DNA of 64,000 bases, taken from contig CANFCK010000007.1 of NCBI GenBank assembly GCA_947445035.1, positions 62,001 through 126,000 of the forward strand, in the 5' to 3' direction. Under the pieces are notes generated by a model. That model worked only from the letters and a program-made list of their open reading frames with translations. It did not search any database and was not told where the DNA came from. The translations under genes and the position numbers were made by a program. Positions within the stretch are counted from its first letter, which is position 1. Each line of letters begins with the position of its first letter. Source of the stretch: Deltaproteobacteria bacterium (GTDB lineage Bacteria > Myxococcota_A > UBA796 > SXON01). Below are positions 55,188 through 64,000 of the stretch, in pieces.

Positions 55188-56434
55188 GGCGACACCCCGG
55201 CCGACTTCTCGGCCGCCACGGTCACGCGCACCTCGGTGATACGACGGCCGTCGAGCCCGGAGACCACGAAATGCAGACCCTCCCAGTCCAGTACGTCCCC
55301 TTCCTCGGGGGCGCGCGCCAAGAGGTGAAACACGAAGCCAGCGACCGTGGTGTACTCGCCTTCCGGCAGCTCGCGGTCAAAACGAGTCCAGAAGTCATCG
55401 ACGTCCATGGCCGCCCGCACGATGTAGACGCCGGGGCTCACTTCGGTCACGTCGCGCTCTTCGGAGTCGGTTTCATCGAGCACCTCTCCCACCAGCTCGC
55501 GGAGCAGATCGTCGAGGGTCACCAGGCCCACGCACGAGCCATGCTCGTCGACCACCAGCGCCATGTGGACGTTTTTCTGCCGGAACTCGCGGAGGAGGTC
55601 CTGGGCGCGCTTTGATGGCGGCACGTACATCGCGGGGTGGAGGAGCTTTTGCAGCTGTCGCGCGTTGGGCGGCGGGCCTCCACGAACGCGCAGCAGCTCC
55701 TTGACCAACAGCACGCCGACAATGTTCTCGGGCTGGCCGTGCCACATGGGCACCCGACTGTACCGAGCGTCCTTGATCCCGGCGAGCAGCTCCGGCCACG
55801 GCATCGCAACGGACACCGCGTAGATGTCGGGCCGCGGCGTCATCACCCGCGACACCGGGAGATCGCCGAACTCGAACACCCGGTGGATGATTTCCTGCTC
55901 CATGGGCTGGATGACGCCGGTCTGCAGACCCTGATCGATGAGGGTGCGGAGCTGAACCTCCTGAAGCCGATCTCCCTCCAAAACGGGCTGCACCCCGAAG
56001 CTGCGGAGCACGAAGTCGGCAAAACGGGTGAGCACGTAGCGGACCGGGCTGACCAGTTCGTTCCAGAACGAAAGCGGACGGGCGACCACGCGCGCCGCGC
56101 GGCGGGAAAAGCGGATGCCGAGGGTCTTGGGAACCACGTCGCCGAAGAGCACGAGGCAAGGTGCGACGACCACGATGCTGAGCCACGGCCACCGCGGATA
56201 GAGCTCGACTGCCACTTGCGCCGCCACCGCTGAAAGTCCGATGTTGGCGACCTCGTTGCCCATCAGGATCGCCGCGAGCACGCGCCGTGGACTCGCGAGC
56301 AGGTGCCGCACGGTCTCCCCCAAGGACCGATCTTCCTTGAGCGCTTCCCGGTCAACGTGTTGGAGCGAGAATAGGGCCGCTTCACTCATCGAGAAGAACG
56401 CCGACACGCCAAGGAGCAGCAGCAGCAAGATCAC
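55184..56434 (-). CDS. CorC/HlyC-CNNM family CBS-domain membrane protein (2)
   Basis: AFFSMSEAALFSLQHVDREAL, VSRVMTPRPDIYAVSV, LVVDEHGSCVGLVTLDDLLRELVGEVLDE; start approximate (GTG 56434 suggested). Confidence 0.85.
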   Translation of the reverse strand: MILLLLLLGVSAFFSMSEAALFSLQHVDREALKEDRSLGETVRHLLASPRRVLAAILMGNEVANIGLSAVAAQVAVELYPRWPWLSIVVVAPCLVLFGDVVPKTLGIRFSRRAARVVARPLSFWNELVSPVRYVLTRFADFVLRSFGVQPVLEGDRLQEVQLRTLIDQGLQTGVIQPMEQEIIHRVFEFGDLPVSRVMTPRPDIYAVSVAMPWPELLAGIKDARYSRVPMWHGQPENIVGVLLVKELLRVRGGPPPNARQLQKLLHPAMYVPPSKRAQDLLREFRQKNVHMALVVDEHGSCVGLVTLDDLLRELVGEVLDETDSEERDVTEVSPGVYIVRAAMDVDDFWTRFDRELPEGEYTTVAGFVFHLLARAPEEGDVLDWEGLHFVVSGLDGRRITEVRVTVAAEKSAGVSP

Positions 56435-56451
56435 AGTGGCGAGGGCGGGAC

Positions 56452-57384
56452 TCAGACAGGGTCTCCGGAGAAATGGTCGAAGCGAGAGGCAGGCCAGCGA
56501 TCGTGGCCCACAAGCAGGGGAACGGCGTCCTGGGTGATGACGCCGATGCGCGTGACGGTGACTCCGTGCCGCGCCGCATTGGAGCATATCGCAGCGGCCG
56601 AGGCGGAGTCGGCCGTGAAACAAAGCTCATAGTCCTCGCCGAACGCGACCGATTGCGCCAGCGGGCGCCCGCCCGGGAGCCGATCGGGGTCGATGCGGGC
56701 TCCCACCCCCGACGCGCGGCACAGGCGAGCCAGGTCGCGAGCCAGCCCGTCGGACAGGTCGATCATCGCGGTAGCAAGCCCAGCCTCCGCCAGCGTGGCG
56801 CCGAATTCTACCGGCGGCTCCGGTCGGCGCAGCCAGCGGGCCGCTGCCGCCCCGGGTGTGGTCTGCAAAAACGCCTCCGCGCTCCGTCCGAGTTGCCCCG
56901 TCACCCACACGTCGTCGGCCAAGCGGGCCGTAGAGCGCAAGACCGGCGACGCGGCGCGGCCCGCCACGGTGAGCGTCAGCACGCGCGTATGCGGGGCGCG
57001 GGTGGTGTCGCCGCCGACGAGCGGCAACCGCCAGTGTCGCAGCGCCGCGTCCAGCCCCGCCACGAAGGCGGTCCACCAGGCCCGATCCAAGGGCGCCGGA
57101 AGCGTCGCGGCGAGCGTCGCCCAGCGGGGCCGCGCACCCATCGCCGCGAGGTCGGACACGTTGACCGCCACGAGCTTCCAGCCGACGTCGGCGGCCGAGA
57201 GGCGGTGGTCCCAGTGCACCCCTTCCACCATGGTGTCGGTGGTCACGACGTCGCCCCCGCCCACCACGGCGGCGTCATCCCCGATGCCGACCCCTCCTTC
57301 CGTGGCGCCGCCCAAGTCGCGGACCGACTGCACCACGAAGGCCTCGTCGGGGTCCTCCTCCGTGGCTTGCCTACTGGCCATCAC
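56452..57384 (-). CDS. thiL: Thiamine-monophosphate kinase
   Basis: GGVGIGDDAAVVGGGDVVTTDTMVEGVHW, VAVNVSDLAAMGARPRW, MIDLSDGLARDLARLCRASGVGARID. Confidence 0.9.
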   Translation of the reverse strand: MMASRQATEEDPDEAFVVQSVRDLGGATEGGVGIGDDAAVVGGGDVVTTDTMVEGVHWDHRLSAADVGWKLVAVNVSDLAAMGARPRWATLAATLPAPLDRAWWTAFVAGLDAALRHWRLPLVGGDTTRAPHTRVLTLTVAGRAASPVLRSTARLADDVWVTGQLGRSAEAFLQTTPGAAAARWLRRPEPPVEFGATLAEAGLATAMIDLSDGLARDLARLCRASGVGARIDPDRLPGGRPLAQSVAFGEDYELCFTADSASAAAICSNAARHGVTVTRIGVITQDAVPLLVGHDRWPASRFDHFSGDPV

Positions 57385-59254
57385 CCGCCGGTGAGTACAG
57401 CGGCGCCACCCCGCCTCCGCGGACTGTGAGCAGCGTCCAGTCGCGACGGGCCGTTCGTTCCGGGGAGAAGCCGTGCAGACCGCTCACTGGATCGACGATC
57501 TCGACCGCGAGCAGGTTGGCGGCGACGTCAGTCCCTTCTAGTTTGAGCGCGGCCGCGGCCACCCGGAGCGCGTCGTACCCTACGGCCTCGACGATGCTCG
57601 GCTCCCCTTTGTCCTCGTCCTTCCACCGGCCGACGAAGTCGCGCACCTCGGAGCGGCCATCGCCGGACCAGAACGCATCGACGAAGAGCGAGTTGTGGAC
57701 ATAGTCGCCGCCCCGACGCGGCCACTCAGGGTTGTTCCAGGCGTTGAGCCCCACCAACCCCAGCGGGACATCGTCCCGACGCGGACGGAATCCGCCGATC
57801 GGAAACTCCTCGAATGCGAGCGCCGATGCCAAGAGCGCGGCGCGTTGGTACCCATCCGGAACGAAGATGGCGTCGTAGTCGATGAGCGGCGGCAACGACG
57901 CCTTCTTCGGGTCGCCCCCGTTGCGCTTGACTGCCTGCTGCACCGCGTAGAACTCCATCGAACGCGCCTTGTAGTCCTTCTTCCCCAACGCCTTGGCAAC
58001 CGACCGGAAATCGGTGGCCGAGGGCTCGTAGTCGATTTTGGCCGCGACGGTGCCGCCCCTCGCCTCCACCAACGCTTGGAACGCGCGCGCCGCCGCCTCG
58101 CCGAACGGCGTCTTGGGGTGGAGGATCGCGAAGCGACCCCAGCCACGCCCGCCCATCATGTCGTCGAGCAGCACCGAGACCTGCTCCGACACCGATGGGT
58201 AGGGCCGAAAGATCTGGTCGCCCACCGCCAGCGCTTCGTCCGCGCTGGAAAACGGCAACATCGGCGTGTGGAGGGCCTGGGCCGTCGGTGCACAACCGAG
58301 GGTTTCTTCCCGGGTGAGCGGCCCCAGGATCAGCGCGGCGCCTGACTCCAAGACGGCCTTTTCAACGGCCTTTTGGCAGCCGTCGGCGGTGCCGCCGGAG
58401 TCCTGGACGACAAGATCGACGCCACCGGCGACGCGCGACGCAAGCTGGATCGCGTCGCGGAGCTGACCGCCGGGAAGCGCATACTCCCCCGTTAGCGGCA
58501 AGACGACCGCGATCACGTTGCGACGGACGGCGGTGCCCCGGTTCGAGCGATTCAGCGCGTAGGCGGCTTCCCGCAGGAAAGGAGAGTCCGGGAAGTCGAC
58601 GGCGAAGCGCTCGGCGTGCGCCTTGAGCTCCGCAAACCGGGCGCCGACCACGTCCTGCCGAATCTGCTCGATGGCGGCCATGTCGGCGGGCCGACCGTCC
58701 GCGGCCGGCTTCACCGCCGATGCGACGGGACCGAGCTGTTTGCGCAGCGCGTCGACCGCCCCCTGGATGCGTCGCGCCTCGCGCGTGCCCCGGGCGGACG
58801 CGTCCGCCCGCCGCAACGCGTCCCTGGCCTTGACCGACTCCCCAGCGCCCGCTCGGGCCTGGGCCACGAGCAGCCAGCGGTCGGCGTTGAGGGTACCGGG
58901 GACGCCCGCCTCGGTGATGAGTTCGAGCGTGGCGAGCGCGTTGCCGCTCGCGGCGCCCTCGGCGTTGAGCACCGCGAGGCCCACCTTGGCGGGCTCGCGG
59001 GCGGCATGCGTCGCGAAGTCCGCAGCAATTCGGGTGAACGCATCGCGCGCGGGGCCTTGATCGCCGGCGAGACGTCGGTACTCCGCGCTGTACAGCAACA
59101 ACCAGGGCAGTTCTTCCGGGAGCGCGGCAAGCTGCGCTTCTTCCAAAAGGGTCGCCGCCGCGCGAGCATCCACGGCTTCGGCCGCCTTTTTGACAATCGC
59201 GGGCGGCCCGGAGGCGCCAAAAGCCAGAGCCACCGCGAGGAAAAGGGCGATCAT
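57371..59254 (-). CDS. Periplasmic ligand-binding / penicillin-binding-protein-activator-like (LppC-type) protein
   Basis: Signal MIALFLAVALAFGASG; NVIAVVLPLTGEYALPGGQLRDAIQLA...ILGPLTREETLG...FAILHPKTPFGEAAARAFQ. Confidence 0.75.
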   Translation of the reverse strand: MIALFLAVALAFGASGPPAIVKKAAEAVDARAAATLLEEAQLAALPEELPWLLLYSAEYRRLAGDQGPARDAFTRIAADFATHAAREPAKVGLAVLNAEGAASGNALATLELITEAGVPGTLNADRWLLVAQARAGAGESVKARDALRRADASARGTREARRIQGAVDALRKQLGPVASAVKPAADGRPADMAAIEQIRQDVVGARFAELKAHAERFAVDFPDSPFLREAAYALNRSNRGTAVRRNVIAVVLPLTGEYALPGGQLRDAIQLASRVAGGVDLVVQDSGGTADGCQKAVEKAVLESGAALILGPLTREETLGCAPTAQALHTPMLPFSSADEALAVGDQIFRPYPSVSEQVSVLLDDMMGGRGWGRFAILHPKTPFGEAAARAFQALVEARGGTVAAKIDYEPSATDFRSVAKALGKKDYKARSMEFYAVQQAVKRNGGDPKKASLPPLIDYDAIFVPDGYQRAALLASALAFEEFPIGGFRPRRDDVPLGLVGLNAWNNPEWPRRGGDYVHNSLFVDAFWSGDGRSEVRDFVGRWKDEDKGEPSIVEAVGYDALRVAAAALKLEGTDVAANLLAVEIVDPVSGLHGFSPERTARRDWTLLTVRGGGVAPLYSPAGDGQ

Positions 59255-60333
59255 GGCTGACGCTCGCGGAGCGCATCCATCCACGCGCGCTTCTTGGGGT
59301 GGGCGGCGGCGCCCGCCCGCCGAGAGAACTCCTCCAGGGCAGCCCGCGCCTCGCCGTCGAGCGCGCCCGGAACCTCCACCACGAGGCGGGCGTGCAGATC
59401 GCCGCGGCCGGCGCCGTCGGGACCAGGGAGCCCACGACCCGGAAGCCTGAACGCCTTGCCAGACGCGGTGCCGGCGGGAACCCGGATGTGGGTGGAGCCG
59501 TCCAACGTAGGAACGACCACCTCGGCGCCGAGCGCCGCCTCGGCAAAGGTGATGGGCACCTCGCAGAGCAGGTCGTTGCCTCGCCGCCGGAAGAGGGGGT
59601 GGTCGTCGATGTCGATGAGCACGAGTAGATCCCCCGCCGGACCGGTGCTTCCAGACACCCCAGGGCCGTCGTTTCCCTTCCCCCGGAGCTTCAACTTCTG
59701 CCCGGTGGCAACGCCCGCGGGAACCTTGACCTTGAGCGTTTCCTCCGAGAGGGTGCGCCCCTCGCCCGCGCAGCGCGAACACGACCCTCCTGACCGGTAG
59801 CCGCGGCCAGCGCAGAAGGCGCAGTCATTGCGCAGAAACCGCCGCGTGGCCGACTTGCCCGTGCCCTTGCACTCGTCGCAGGGCTTGCGACCCTCCATCG
59901 CCGCGCCCGCGCCCGCACAGTCGCGACAGGTGACCGTCCGTTGGATCCGCACGCTGCGCTCAACCCCCGTGGCCGCCTCTTCCAGCTTCAATTGCACGGT
60001 GTACCTGATGTCTTCCCCTCGATCGCCCGGGCGCTTGCGCCCGAAGAGGCCGCCAAGCGCATCGAGGAACATCTCGTTGACGTCTTCGGGCCGCGGCGGC
60101 TTTCCGTCATGGGTGTAGAGGGCACCGAGACGGTCGAAGCGGGCGCGCTTTTCAGGATCGCCCAGGACGTCCCATGCCTCCGCAACGTCCCGAAAACGGC
60201 GTTCAGCCTCGACATCCCCCGGGTTTCGGTCGGGATGCCAGCGCAAGGCCAAGGCACGAAAGCCCTTCTTGACCTCGTCAGGTCCCGCGGTGCGGGGCAC
60301 GCCCAAGGTGGCGTAGTAGTCACGACGGGCCAA
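59251..60333 (-). CDS. dnaJ: DnaJ chaperone
   Basis: TTG start; RRDYYATLGVPRTAGPDEVKKGFRALALRWHPDRNPGD; zinc repeats CRDCAGAG, CDECKGTG, CAFCAGRG, CSRCAGEG. Confidence 0.93.
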   Translation of the reverse strand: MARRDYYATLGVPRTAGPDEVKKGFRALALRWHPDRNPGDVEAERRFRDVAEAWDVLGDPEKRARFDRLGALYTHDGKPPRPEDVNEMFLDALGGLFGRKRPGDRGEDIRYTVQLKLEEAATGVERSVRIQRTVTCRDCAGAGAAMEGRKPCDECKGTGKSATRRFLRNDCAFCAGRGYRSGGSCSRCAGEGRTLSEETLKVKVPAGVATGQKLKLRGKGNDGPGVSGSTGPAGDLLVLIDIDDHPLFRRRGNDLLCEVPITFAEAALGAEVVVPTLDGSTHIRVPAGTASGKAFRLPGRGLPGPDGAGRGDLHARLVVEVPGALDGEARAALEEFSRRAGAAAHPKKRAWMDALRERQP

Positions 60334-60372
60334 TTCTGTGCTCCGACGGAGGGCTAACGCACGACCTGCCGA

Positions 60373-62262
60373 TCACGCCTCGTCGTCGACGACGTCCTCG
60401 TCAATGGACATCTCCGGCGCCACGTAGCTGCCGCCCCCGAGCATCGCCTGGTCGGACCGGGCGGAGGCGTAGATGCTCTCCGACAGGCGCTGCGCGGCCA
60501 AAGCCAGGCGCTCGCGCGCGCGGCCGAGCGCGTCACCGTTCGCCGAATCCAAGACCGATTCCGCCCCGTGGACCGCCTCCCGAATGTGGACGGCATCCTC
60601 CGAAGACACGCTGGCGGCGTACTCCTCGAGCCCACGGCGCGTGGCGTAGATCAGCCCGTCGAGCTGGTTGCGCTCTTCGGCCAGCGCGCGACGGTCGCGG
60701 TCGCGCGCGCGGTGGGCTTCGGCCTGCACGATCATCTGCTCGATGTCGTCGCCCGTGAGCCCGCTGCTGCTGACGATTCGCGTGCTTTGTTGGCGACCGG
60801 TCCCTTTGTCCTTGGCGTGAACGTTGAGCAGCCCGTTGCTGTCGAGCTCAAAGGTGACTTCAATCTCGGGCACGCCGCGCGCCACCGGCGGGAGTCCACG
60901 CATCTCCAAGATGCCGAGCGAGCGGTTGTCGTCGACCATCTCGCGTTCGCCCTGGACGATGTGCACGCGCACCATGTCCTGGTTGTCCAGCGCGGTGGTG
61001 AAAACCTTGCTCTTGCGGCATGGAATCGTGGTGTTTCGAACGATGATCGGCTCGAACATCCCGCCCGCAGTCTCAATGCCGAGCGAAAGCGGCGTGACGT
61101 CGAGCAAGAGGACATCCTTGACCTCACCCTTTAGTACGCTGCCCTGGATTGCAGCCCCCACCGCAACAACCTCGTCCGGGTTGATCCCACGTTCGGGTTG
61201 CATTCCGAAGATCTCCGCGACCTTTTCCTGAATGCGGGGCATGCGTGTCATGCCGCCGACCAAAAGCACCGCGTTGAGCTCTTTCGCCTTGATCCGGGCG
61301 TCCTTGAGCGCCGCACGACACGGGGCATCCAGCCGATCGACGAGGTCCGCGACAAGGGCCTCGAGCTGAACGCGAGACAGGCTCGCCATCAGATGCTGGG
61401 GACCATCGGCCGTGACCGCGAGGAAGGGAAGGTGGATTTCGGTCTCGGTGACGGTGGACAGCTCGTGCTTGGCCTTTTCCGCGGCTTCGCGCACGCGCTG
61501 CAGCCCCACCGCATCGCCAGTGAGATCGACCCCGGATTGGGCCTTGAACTGCTCCATCAGCCAGACGACGACGCGATGGTCGAAGTCATCGCCGCCGAGG
61601 AAGGTGTCGCCGTTGGTGGAGCGAACCTCGAAGACGCCGTTGTCGATCTCCAAGACCGAGATGTCGAACGTCCCGCCGCCAAGATCAAAGACGGCCACTC
61701 GCTCATGGCTCTTTTTGCCCAGACCGTACGCCAGCGCGGCGGCCGTCGGCTCGTTGATGATGCGGAGCACGTCGAGTCCGGCTATGCGGCCCGCGTCCCG
61801 GGTCGCGGCGCGCTGGGCGTCGTTGAAGTACGCGGGCACGGTGATCACGGCCTCGCTGACGGTCTCGCCAAGGTAGGCTTCGGCCGTCTGCTTCATTCGA
61901 TCGAGCACCATCGCGGCGACCTGCTGCGGCGAGTACTCCACCCCGCCGATGTCCACCCAAGCATCCCCGCCCGGCGCCTCACAAATCGAATACGCCACCA
62001 TGCCGCGCGTCCGCTGGACCTCCTCATCTTGATGGCGGCGCCCGATGAGCCGCTTCGCGGAATGCACGGTACGAGTGGGATTCGTCACGGCCTGCCGGCG
62101 CGCAATCGCCCCCACAATACGATCCCCCTCACGAGGAAAGGCGACGACCGAGGGTGTGGTGCGCGTGCCCTCGTCGTTGGGGACCACCAACGGTTCTCCG
62201 CCTTCGATAACGGCTACACACGAATTCGTCGTGCCCAGATCGATACCAATAACCTTGCCCAT
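60373..62262 (-). CDS. dnaK: DnaK chaperone
   Basis: MGKVIGIDLGTTNSCVAVIEGGEPLVVPNDEGTRTTPSVVAF; full NBD, SBD and helical lid. Confidence 0.95.
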   Translation of the reverse strand: MGKVIGIDLGTTNSCVAVIEGGEPLVVPNDEGTRTTPSVVAFPREGDRIVGAIARRQAVTNPTRTVHSAKRLIGRRHQDEEVQRTRGMVAYSICEAPGGDAWVDIGGVEYSPQQVAAMVLDRMKQTAEAYLGETVSEAVITVPAYFNDAQRAATRDAGRIAGLDVLRIINEPTAAALAYGLGKKSHERVAVFDLGGGTFDISVLEIDNGVFEVRSTNGDTFLGGDDFDHRVVVWLMEQFKAQSGVDLTGDAVGLQRVREAAEKAKHELSTVTETEIHLPFLAVTADGPQHLMASLSRVQLEALVADLVDRLDAPCRAALKDARIKAKELNAVLLVGGMTRMPRIQEKVAEIFGMQPERGINPDEVVAVGAAIQGSVLKGEVKDVLLLDVTPLSLGIETAGGMFEPIIVRNTTIPCRKSKVFTTALDNQDMVRVHIVQGEREMVDDNRSLGILEMRGLPPVARGVPEIEVTFELDSNGLLNVHAKDKGTGRQQSTRIVSSSGLTGDDIEQMIVQAEAHRARDRDRRALAEERNQLDGLIYATRRGLEEYAASVSSEDAVHIREAVHGAESVLDSANGDALGRARERLALAAQRLSESIYASARSDQAMLGGGSYVAPEMSIDEDVVDDEA

Positions 62263-62312
62263 GGGAGCGTCCTCAACCGATCCCGCATGCTATCACTCTT
62301 CCTTCGCGGGGG

Positions 62313-62335
62313 GGAGAGGCTGCGGCGGCCTCTCC
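62313..62335. repeat. Inverted repeat between grpE and dnaK
   Basis: GGAGAGGC 62313-62320 pairs with GCCTCTCC 62328-62335, 7-nt loop. Confidence 0.55.
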
Positions 62336-62388
62336 GGCTACGGCGCCACTCCCTCCGGCCTCCAACCTTCGGTTTCCGGCCTGGGTGA

Positions 62389-63237
62389 CTACCCGGCTTC
62401 CGGAGCGTCGGCGACCACCACCCGCGCCGGACGAATCAGCCGTCCGCGCACCACAAAACCCGCGGCGACCTCGTTCACGATGCAACCGGGCAAGACGTCG
62501 CTGGTGGGCATATGAAGCAGGGCTTCGTGCAGCGCCGGATCGAAAAGAACCCCGGCGGAGGCGTCAACCCGCTCGACACCGAGCCGACGGAGCAACCCAT
62601 GGAATTGCTCCGAGATCATCGTGAGGCCCGCCTGCACGCGCGCCGGCTCCTGGTTCGCGTGGTTCAGGCCGCGCTCGACGTTGTCCAGAACATCCAGGAG
62701 CCCGCGGAGAACGCGTTCCTCGGCCCCACGCTCCGCCTCCTCGCGGTCGCGACGGGTGCGCGCGCGCGCCGCGTCGCCGTCGGCAACTGAGCGCTGTGCG
62801 GCATCCCGCAGCTCACGATTCATGCGATCGAGCAGGTCGGCGCGCTGCTCCACGCGTTGAAACTCAAACTCCAGACGCCGGATCCGTTCGGAGGCCTCGG
62901 ACAGGCGCAGGGTGAGCACTTGCCGGCTGGACAGGTCCGACTCAGCCGACGTCGGGACCGTGGTGCCGAACCGCCGGCCGGAATCTGTCGGCGAGGCCAC
63001 GTCAGCAGATTGTTCGTCCCGGACGACCTCATCAGCTTCTGCGGAACGCGTGAACTCGACCTCAAGGTCGACCGTGTCCGGGTCGCCGGTTTCCTCGTGC
63101 AAACGCAACGGGGCAAAGCCCTTCCGCTTCTTCGGTCTCCGCCGCGACTCCACCGCCGACATCGCGGCCGCGATCAACTCAGGATCAATTTCGATAGCAA
63201 GGCCTTCCAGCGACTCATCTTCCGGCTCGGGAACCAT
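62389..63237 (-). CDS. grpE: GrpE nucleotide exchange factor with extended N-terminus
   Basis: LLDVLDNVERGLNHANQEPARVQAGLTMISEQFHGLLRRLGVERVDASAGVLFDPALHEALLHMPTSDVLPGCIVNEVAAGFVVRGRLIRPARVVVA. Confidence 0.88.
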   Translation of the reverse strand: MVPEPEDESLEGLAIEIDPELIAAAMSAVESRRRPKKRKGFAPLRLHEETGDPDTVDLEVEFTRSAEADEVVRDEQSADVASPTDSGRRFGTTVPTSAESDLSSRQVLTLRLSEASERIRRLEFEFQRVEQRADLLDRMNRELRDAAQRSVADGDAARARTRRDREEAERGAEERVLRGLLDVLDNVERGLNHANQEPARVQAGLTMISEQFHGLLRRLGVERVDASAGVLFDPALHEALLHMPTSDVLPGCIVNEVAAGFVVRGRLIRPARVVVADAPEAG

Positions 63238-63283
63238 CCACTTCGCTCCGCGCGCGCCAACTATGCCCGAGACCGCCGTGTGG

Positions 63284-64000
63284 CTACTGTAGGTTTTTCG
63301 TGGACGCCGCAGCAATCCCGGCGGCAATCCCGTCAACGAGTACGAATCCCGCAGGTTCCAACACCAGCATTCCGGCGCGCCAGCGGACGAGGCCGGCGCG
63401 TTCGTATTCGGCCGGCACCACAGCAGAGATCCCAGTGGCCACGGCTAGCAGCCCGACATCGACCCCCTCGACGTGGCGGAGCGTCGACCAGACCAGCTCG
63501 AAAAACAACGCCTCGGCGCTGGCCCGCTCCTCGTCCGGAGGCTGCCCGGAGAGCCAGGCCTCGACGTCCGCCGCGTTGGCCACCCGCACCCCGCACGGTC
63601 GCCAGCCGTGCGCACCTGGACCGAGGCCAGCCCAGTGTCGACCACGCCAATAATGCTCGTTGTGCACCGAACGATGACCGGCGCGCGCGAAATTGCTCAC
63701 TTCGTAGCGCTGGAGCCCTTCAGCCTCCAGCATGTCGACCGCCACGTCGTGAAGCGAACGCCAACGATCATCGTCGATCACCTCGCGCTTATCAGCCTCA
63801 TAGCGAGTCCCAGGTTCGATGCTCAGCCCGTAGAGCGAAACGTGCGGCACCCCATGGTCCAAAACCACTCGGAGGTCGCCTGCGAGGTCTTCCGGGCGCT
63901 GATCCGGCAGCCCGAAGATCAGGTCCACGCTGGTTGATTCGAACCCTGCGGCCTGGACCAGGGTCAGCGCGGACCGAGCTTGCCGCGAGCTGTGAGCCCG
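63284..64000 (-). CDS. hemW: HemW-like radical SAM protein (coproporphyrinogen III oxidase-like), partial at right edge
   Basis: STSVDLIFGLPDQRPEDLAGDLRVVLDHGVPHVSLYGLSIEPGTRYE, LQRYEVSNFARAGHRSVHNEHYWRGRHWAGLGPGAHGW. Confidence 0.88.
   Translation of the reverse strand, partial: RAHSSRQARSALTLVQAAGFESTSVDLIFGLPDQRPEDLAGDLRVVLDHGVPHVSLYGLSIEPGTRYEADKREVIDDDRWRSLHDVAVDMLEAEGLQRYEVSNFARAGHRSVHNEHYWRGRHWAGLGPGAHGWRPCGVRVANAADVEAWLSGQPPDEERASAEALFFELVWSTLRHVEGVDVGLLAVATGISAVVPAEYERAGLVRWRAGMLVLEPAGFVLVDGIAAGIAAASTKNLQ

Overview
This 64 kb high-GC window looks like an ordinary, very gene-dense chromosomal segment from a Myxococcota-like bacterium. That placement is an inference from two MYXO-CTERM-like C-termini, many lipoproteins with Asp-rich spacers, and general gene content. 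I support about 55 protein-coding genes. Recognisable genes include prfC, tdk, tyrS, glgC, hutI, dapA-dapB, a trmJ-like gene, thiL, a grpE-dnaK-dnaJ cluster, a second dnaK-like gene, two CorC/HlyC-type CBS proteins, an FkbH-like HAD protein, a multifunctional SDR-SCP2-MaoC protein, a patatin, a subtilase and several FG-GAP/VCBS lipoproteins. I saw no rRNA, complete tRNA or CRISPR array. Accessory content is small: a decayed tyrosine recombinase with an excisionase-like gene near 37.3-38.3 kb. Items most worth a second look: (1) a 66-nt REP-like repeat present twice, 30 kb apart, in the same orientation behind minus-strand genes; (2) two small DUF5989-like membrane proteins, one missed by the ORF track, and an SxtJ-like protein next to an SGNH hydrolase, with no carbamoyltransferase in view; (3) a DnaK paralog without a lid domain; (4) an MFE-2-like fusion with permuted domain order; (5) a TPR / TPR-AAA+ / mini-membrane-protein operon; (6) a perfect palindromic operator candidate upstream of a TetR gene; (7) two single-nucleotide frameshifts. 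No clearly new defence or biosynthetic system was evident. All family calls come from reading motifs, without database searches.
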